Source of the DNA: Cryptomeria japonica | Lineage: Eukaryota; Streptophyta; Pinopsida; Cupressales; Cupressaceae | DNA length: 64,000 bases | Direction of reading: 5' to 3' | NCBI RefSeq assembly: GCF_030272615.1 | Contig: NC_081410.1 | Location: 572,333,241-572,397,240 of the forward strand | In this document: positions 57,811 through 64,000 of the stretch, in pieces | How the letters are laid out: every line of letters begins with the position of its first letter | How positions within the stretch are numbered: position 1 is the stretch's first letter | Translations under genes and position numbers: made by a program | Notes under the pieces: model-generated | Told to the model about the DNA's origin: nothing | Databases searched by the model: none | The model's input: only the letters and a program-made list of their open reading frames with translations

Positions 57811-59187
57811 TGTAGAGGAGATAAGCAAAATATAATGTAATAACCAACTATACTAGGAGATGAAAAATGAAGCAAATACAAACTAAAAATGCAAAATCTG
57901 ACTGAATTGAAATTGAGGAACTCAAAGAAGAACTAGAAAATGAACTCAGAGGTACACCTACTATTGAAAATTAGGGCAAACTAGGAAGGACCAGGGTTCC
58001 ATGCACTAGTCCATATCTAGATAGGAAGTTGGAACTCTGGATCTAGGATCTCGAGGGCTTGAAATACAGAACTTCCAAGAAGTGATGTAAAACTCAAGGG
58101 ACCAAGGTTCGACGCCCTAGTCCTAGATGGATATATAGGGTTTTTACTTAGTCAAACCCCTTGTTTTGGTGATTTCCACCTCCACAAATAGCTAATAATT
58201 TATTAAAAATATGTGTGCAAGAACCTTGTGTGTATGCAAGATCCTAAATGAACATGAAAGAAAGTCGAGAGTTCTACCCTACACTTTGGAGAGAAAACCC
58301 TAAATTCTTGTAAATTTAAATGTAAATTCTTCAAATAAAAAATGCAATAATGGATCTAAATTATGATTTTCAATCTGAAAAATGAATGTTATGAAGCTCA
58401 TACAAAGACATGAAAATAACATGAAACCATACAAAACCCTAAGGGCAAGGTACTATTAAATCAATAGTCGGTGATCTCCTGTTATTCTTCAATGTCTTCA
58501 AAGCTCCTAAATGATGTTGAAGATGATTGATGTAGACTTGATAAATGCTTGATAAATTGTTGATTTTGTGATTGTAGACTCCACATAAATTGCACTTTCA
58601 CTTCATAAGAGGCTCCTTCAATTGCTTGCAGATGGAACCTTCAAATGAGGAAAGGAAAGGCTATATGTATGAAACCCTAACTTTGTTTTGAGTCATAGGT
58701 CAACCTAGAAATGATATTTTTTGCCAAATACTTGAATTTAAACATTAAAATAGCACCAAAACATTCTCCCAAAATCCGTGGAGAAAAAAATTGAGACTAG
58801 GTAGCTAGCTGCTTGGTCAGACCAACTTTTTGCCAAATTTTTGGGGAAGCAAGATATTGTGAGTTTAAAGTCAATTCTAGGAGTATATGGGAATTTGACA
58901 TGTCTAGATATGCAAAATTGGGCCTTGAAGGTCGAAATAGGACATAATTAGGGCATCTGATGAATTAATTAATTGAAAGAATAAAATGAAAAATGGGCGC
59001 AATTAGGGTAAATGGCCCACTTTTATGATGTGTAGAGTGATAAAAGAAGACTATAAATTTAATTAAATTAATTAATTAAATTCTTAAAGGGAATTTTAAA
59101 TGCAAGAGGCAAACATAGTAAGGCGAGTGCTAACCTAAGCATAGAATTATACCACCCAATAAAGGGTGTACAATTTATGATGCTACA
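57811..59187 (-). repeat. Possible gypsy 3' LTR (element K)
   Basis: On minus it begins TGTAGCATCATAAATTG directly after an AAAGTGGGGGCTAAA polypurine-like tract (59188-59202), as in element E. It would end near TACA at about 57811 (plus: TGTAGAGGAG). No partner LTR is in the window, so edges and identity are tentative. Confidence 0.4.
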
Positions 59188-61119
59188 TTTAGCCCCCACT
59201 TTAGCGGTCATATGACACTACGTGAATATGCAAGATAAAGTATATAAAATAAATATTTCATGAAAAGGGATATATCTATAAGGTGTCGGATGAAGCCCCC
59301 AATGGTATCTGCAGTACACTATTAGGAACCACATCCTACAAAACCACATTGTTAGATAAAATCATAAAATCTCCTAAATCCTTACTACAAAAGTTATGAA
59401 ATTCACGGGTAGCTATATGCCCCCTATTTTGGCTTTCTAATTAGTGAGGTCAAATAGGGTATCATGTTTACCATAGCAAATTGTGAAAAGAAGTGATGAC
59501 AAATGCTCGCAATGAGGTTTGATACAAGATTAAAACTAATGGAGAATCACTTGGTAAGAAAGAGAACTGAATCCAATTCCAGCACAACCAAGAGTGTGGG
59601 GATTGGAGCACTCTAAAACAAGATGAAAGGTTAAGCATAAAAGAAATGCAAAATTAGGATTTAGAAAAGAATTACCTTTTAAATTTTAGAAAAAGGAGAA
59701 AGAGATCATTATTCAAAGGCATCCACCTTTGAGAATAGAGGGGATCTTTTATAAAGATAACATATTTTAAAAGGAAGAGAAGGAAGAGAATAATACACTC
59801 CTCCAATATTTAGGAAAAGAGGATTCTTAGTGAAGGAATGCACACTTTCACTAAGGAGTGATTGTTTATGAAAGTTGTATGATTTCAAATAGAGAATAGG
59901 TCTTAGATAAGATTGTAGCATCATTAAATTATGACCTTGCAATTTTCAACCACATTTGGGTCTTCACATTGGTGAAACGAATCCCTAAGCCTAATTGGAG
60001 ACCCAAGACATGCTCACATTGCCTGAAGTTTGCATTTCCTTACACCCCGCACTCCCTATTTTTGCTCCTTGTCCTAAATTAGGGTAGGATAGGGGTGTGG
60101 CATCCCTATCATTTCCCTATTTGAGCCCCTTCAATTCAAATTTTGCATTGTACTTTGCTTTTTGGAAGTAGGAAATGTTTCCCTATGTCAGCCTATAACA
60201 AAAAATCAACCAATTAACCCTAATTGACAAATATATAAGATACATTCTTCTCTCTTATTTTCATAAGAGAACATGCGTACATGAAGAGGAAATTGTGATC
60301 CTAAGAAAAACTAATCATTCAAGCATTCAAGCACTCAAGCATCCAAGTATTATTTCAAGCATTGAGCATCTCAAGTTTTCTTTCAATGCTAGGCATTGCA
60401 TTCTAGTCAAGGATTCAACCACTGAAGTGGAAATCTCTTTTGACATTCAATTCTACATATCCTTTCAAGAAACTCTATCTACATTTTAATTGCACCCTCT
60501 CTAGAGGAGAATTTCATTCCAGTCATTTACTTTCATTACTTGCAAGTACTTTTCATCATTTGGTTAATTCCAAAACCAGGGTTTGATCTTAAGGAAAAAC
60601 CCCAATCCCAATAACATTTTCTCTCTTTTCTATGTGTAGGTTGCAGGTGCGCAACCGTATTTGCAAATTTGGACTTCATTTTCAAAGGCAAAAAAACCCT
60701 TTTCAGCACATGGATTTTTTGGAGGACCGTGTGCACTTTCAACATGGTCCTAACAACTTTTGCCTAAATTTGCAAGGGAGCTTTGTCTTGACATTTTAAT
60801 GCTAATTTTAGGTGTACAACTTCATCCCGCATTTCTATCTCAAGTTATAGTCATTTCTTTGTTGCATTTACACTTAGTCTTAAATCACATAATTCAACCT
60901 ATCACATTCTAAAAGAGGGGTTACTTTCAATTTCCAAATTCATTGTCAATTAACTTAGCATTAAATATCTTGAGATTGGATTTAGTGAAGTCCCCACCCC
61001 CCTCTTGTAAATGTGATTTCTGTGAGAAGTTGAGGAGAATATTTTGTGAAACTTTCACTCCTCTTGAGGAGAGAAAAGATTTCCTCTTGACTTCTCCATC
61101 CCCTTTTTTTTAGATGCAA
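59188..61119. other. Non-coding gypsy-like remnant
   Basis: No pol or gag motif. 59188-59960 may be interior of K. From about 60230 the plus strand has TATATAAG (60233-60240), then a CTCTCTTATTTTCATAAGAG start-like segment and repeated CAAGCATTCAAGCA words (60316-60345), a layout like the R region of plant gypsy LTRs. A CCCCACCCCCCTC run lies at 60991-61005. Element M starts at 61120. Confidence 0.3.
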
Positions 61120-61956
61120 TGATAGTCCCAAAGACACTAAGAGGGGGGGGTGTGAATCAGTGTCTTACCGATTTATGGAATATTTGAACTTATTTTTAAC
61201 TTTGCAACCCAAATTAAAGTATCGGTAAACAAGTAATAATGCAGCAAAGAGAAATAATAGAGACAACATAAATGCACACCATAACACAAGATATTTTGGC
61301 AAGGAAACCCAGTAAGGGAAAAAACTTGGTGGGATTTGTGACCCACAATATTTACTCATTGGCCAATATGAATAAATATTACTTACAATAGGGGCCTACA
61401 CATGCAGGAAGGCCAATAGCCTAGAGCTCACTTCTCAATGAAAGAGTCTCACTGACTATAAAATGGATAATTAAATCCAAAACAATGTACTACTCAAAAT
61501 AGCATCCACAATTCTTGATTCAATACTAGTTTAAGCTCAGTCAGAAACCTTAATCAAAAACCTGTCGGTGAATGATATTCACTTACATAACCTATCTGCC
61601 TTATTACAAAATCTTTTCACAATCTTCTACATAATACCATTATTACATATCACACTCTCACGTCAAAATGACCTATAAGACCTCATACATATATGATTCT
61701 TTACAATACATAATGTTGGCTTATAGATAATTAATTACATTATAATACAATCCATATAAACAAAACTTGTCTCATGCCTGGATGCTGATATGCTTCGTTG
61801 CCAATGTAAACTAAATGTCGATAAATGAACTTTGTTGTGCCTGCCGGTGCCGGTAAATGATGTTTGTGTTAACAGTGAACCTGTAGAATCCTTTTACTGG
61901 TTGGTTACCATCAATGACAACATCAACCATTCTCATGTGAGTGTAGAATGCCAACA
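61120..61956 (-). repeat. Element M 3' LTR
   Basis: On minus: TGTTGGCATT...GGGACTATCA, 837 bases. U3 has GTTGTCATTGATGG (about 61908-61922). The downstream part has AGTGAGCTCTAGGC (61421-61433) and GTGGGTCACAAATCCCACC (about 61330-61348), as in G. Confidence 0.85.
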
Positions 61957-62445
61957 ATCTCCCCCTTTGGCATTGATGGCAACACTCATGAGAAAAATTC
62001 AAAAACTGTTGTCAAAAACTAATCCCAAAAAAAGTGTGCTCCCCCCGAGCAAGTGATTTCTTCTATGCATTTTCTTCCATACATTTTTATCCATACTACT
62101 CCCCCTTTGACATCAATGACAAAGGATGTCAAAAAGAATCAAAGAATACAAACATTCTACCTCATAGCCTGTAACCGATTGTTTACAATTTGAAAGATAT
62201 CTGCCAAAATTAGATTCAAGCTTTGCATGAATTTATTACTGTCAGAGATAATGGTTTGTCTGCTGGATCATACCAGTCAAATAATGCATCTGTTGCTCCA
62301 GTGATCATTCTCCTTGATTTAATGCTTTAGATAGCTCAACCCATTGAGTTATAAGATTGTCCAATCTTGGACCAAGTTTTTTTTTCAGCTCCCAGGCCTT
62401 CAACCCTATCCTTTCTTTTTCCTACTCTAGTTTCTCTATCTTTTC
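61957..62445 (-). other. Element M 3' untranslated part
   Basis: On minus the modules are CCATCAATGCCAAAGGGGGA, then GAT (61957-61980), and CCTTTGTCATTGATGTCAAA, then GGGGGAG (62098-62126). The remainder between 62130 and 62445 may include the degenerate ORF2 end, as the same coiled-coil type residues appear in broken frames. Confidence 0.7.
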
Positions 62446-64000
62446 CTAAAAAATTGCCATCTTTTGATCAGGAACTGAGGTAAGTTCTAAAGAACCTATC
62501 ATATTGTCTACTATATCATCTATCTCATTTTGTGTTTTCTTAATCTCCTCATCAATGTCTTCAGTCAGGTGGTGAGGCTTGCAAGCTTCTTTATACAAAT
62601 CCTTATATTCCAAAATTATTGAGTTAAGTACCAGTAATAGGGAATTAATATGCTCAGTATAATCCTTGATACTTTTCTCAAAGAATTCACCTTTTTCTTT
62701 ATTTACCCTTTCCTTAATAGTTTCTTCATTGATCTTATCTACAGTTAGAACATTTGAAGCAATAAATTTGGACAATGTGTCCAATTTACTCAAAGATTTA
62801 TCAATATGGTCTACCTTACATGCCGGTGCAAGTATTTTCAAAATAGGCAATGTATCATAAATGGCCTTATATGCTAAGGCGTTGCACTTTGTGATCCTCT
62901 TAATTGAATCCAAAACAACATTTGTTACATTTGTAGGTCTGAAATCTGTACAGGATGTACTCGGTACTGCAATAACTTTATTTTCCATGGATACTTGACC
63001 AGTTACCTTAACAATTTCTTCCTTGTTACCATCATTTGTTTCTTTTTTATTTATAGTTGATGTTGGTATCTCACTTTGTGTAATTACCTTAGCTTCTACT
63101 AGTTTCTCAATATCAGGCTTCTTAGCTTCTGCTAATATTTCAATATTTTGAGAGTCAGTAGTATTAATCGGTGACTCGGAGATCTCAATGTTTGTAGCAT
63201 TAGATATCTTAACCTCTGCAGTCTCTTTATCCATAATAATATTAACATCTTGCGTATCTACATTCATAGTAAAGAGAATTTCCGAATCTGGATTAGTATC
63301 ATCATGAGTTGTTTCTTTAGCCTCCTTATCCGGTTGACTGTTTGTATGTACCAGTATATCGGAAGTTATTGGTGGGGTGTCCTGTGTTGGTGGAGAAAGG
63401 TTATCTATGACCTTTATAACAAGTACATTACCAATTTTTCTTTTATCTTTATCCTTTTGATATACCATTGTAAAAGACATCCATTTTCTATCTCTCCCTT
63501 TCCTCTTTCTTTTCTTTCTCAACAAAAAATATGTCCCATTTGTCTGTAGTTTCATCTGCTATCTCTTTCACTCTCCTAGCCATTAGGCTGACCTGTCAGT
63601 GACCACTCACAAAAACTGACTGGTTGGCTTCAACAATCAGTTCATCAATCTCCTCCTTGGAATTAACAGGGTGAACAACCAACAATGCTTCAACCTTTAA
63701 CAATTTATCCAATTCCATTATTGACATTCTTTTAGCCTCTTATCTTATGTATAAGTCATTAGGTAGATCATCTACAACCTCAATCAAAACTTTCTTGTAG
63801 ATGTCAAGATGCAAAATGATGCTTTCCTCTATTGTCTCCTTATCAGAATCCTTGAATGAATGATAAAATTTATTTACATTACTAAGATTACCTTCTTGTG
63901 TAATTTCATTTACCAGTTCCTCCAGTGTAAGGGTATCTAGTGTCTTAGGTTGTTGTTTCTTCTTTGGAGTTAACTTCTTTTTAGGCTCCCTTACAACCTG
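62446..64000 (-). pseudogene. Element M ORF2, C-terminal part
   Basis: Minus strand. It enters from the right with REPKKKLTPKK, matching the basic tract of G ORF2. Shared blocks follow: LDKLLKVEALLVVHPVNSKE, then KWDIFFVEKE, NLSPPTQDTPP, NVVLDSIKRITKC, AYKAIYDTLPILKILAP and a C-terminal helical region. The long open part is 62446-63555; upstream codons to 64000 are broken by stops and one frame change near 63510. Block order and spacing equal those in G (41400-42900). Function unknown. Conservation of a non-pol protein in two diverged copies argues it had a role in the element's life cycle. Confidence 0.8.

Larger units (their letters stand above)
61120..64000 (-). mobile_element. Element M: 3' part of a G-like pol-less element
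   Basis: Minus strand, leaving the window on the right. It has a 3' LTR at 61120-61956, two polypurine modules (61957-61980 and 62098-62126) and the C-terminal part of an ORF2 homologous to that of G. The outer flank at 61115-61119 is TGCAA; the partner copy is not visible. LTR and ORF2 are clearly related to G but quite diverged, so G and M are separate family members. Confidence 0.85.

Noticed and set aside
1-64000. A host protein-coding gene
   Set aside because: No stretch shows exon-like frames with plausible splice sites and a non-transposon domain; all recognisable domains belong to transposable elements.

Overview
The window holds no convincing host gene. It is a dense nest of plant transposable elements, low in GC, with almost every coding frame broken. 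The contents point to a land plant with a large, repeat-rich genome: Sirevirus-type Ty1/copia elements, a Tat-lineage Ty3/gypsy element with a second RNase H, a plant mobile domain (PMD) gene, a TRIM, a tRNA-derived SINE, an L1-type LINE and a MITE-like repeat. A gymnosperm is a reasonable guess, but no sequence here proves it.

Layout. 1-5064: 3' part of a pol-less Sirevirus-like element (A) with a 2.4 kb LTR. 5065-6495: 3' end of another copia element (B). 6521-37124: a four-level nest. A MITE-like repeat (F1) is split by copia element C (6833-36791). C is split in its RNase H by D (12143-34348), probably a solo LTR, with a perfect TAGGC duplication. D is split by a complete 18 kb Tat element E (13413-31395, minus strand, TSD TATAT). 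E carries an antisense PMD gene between its integrase and its 3' LTR. 37410-37637: a minus-strand SINE, cut at its head by element G. 37643-44196: element G, with complete LTRs, a four-zinc-knuckle gag-like ORF, a ~1070-codon ORF2 of unknown function and no pol. 44197-45153: AT-rich DNA without a recognised gene. 45154-53608: a second MITE copy (F2), split by a ~370 bp TRIM (J, 45192-53035), itself split by copia element H (45394-52860, TSD AAGCT). The gag of H is interrupted by ~0.9 kb of GC-richer DNA that looks organellar. 53609-57780: unassigned DNA and a 5'-truncated LINE on the minus strand. 57811-61119: LTR-like gypsy remnants. 61120-64000: 3' end of element M (minus strand), a diverged relative of G with the same ORF2.

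How the parts relate. The copia-type elements (A, B, C, G, H, M) share a doubled polypurine module, and most share related U3 or U5 motifs. This suggests that pol-less A, G and M depend on enzymes from autonomous Sireviruses such as C and H. The most unusual items are the ORF2 shared by G and M, which may have its own promoter; the antisense PMD gene of E, whose leader resembles the leader of the sense transcript and whose 13 in-frame stops are all TGA or TAG; and a six-unit array of hairpins at ~37 bp spacing with covarying stems inside D.
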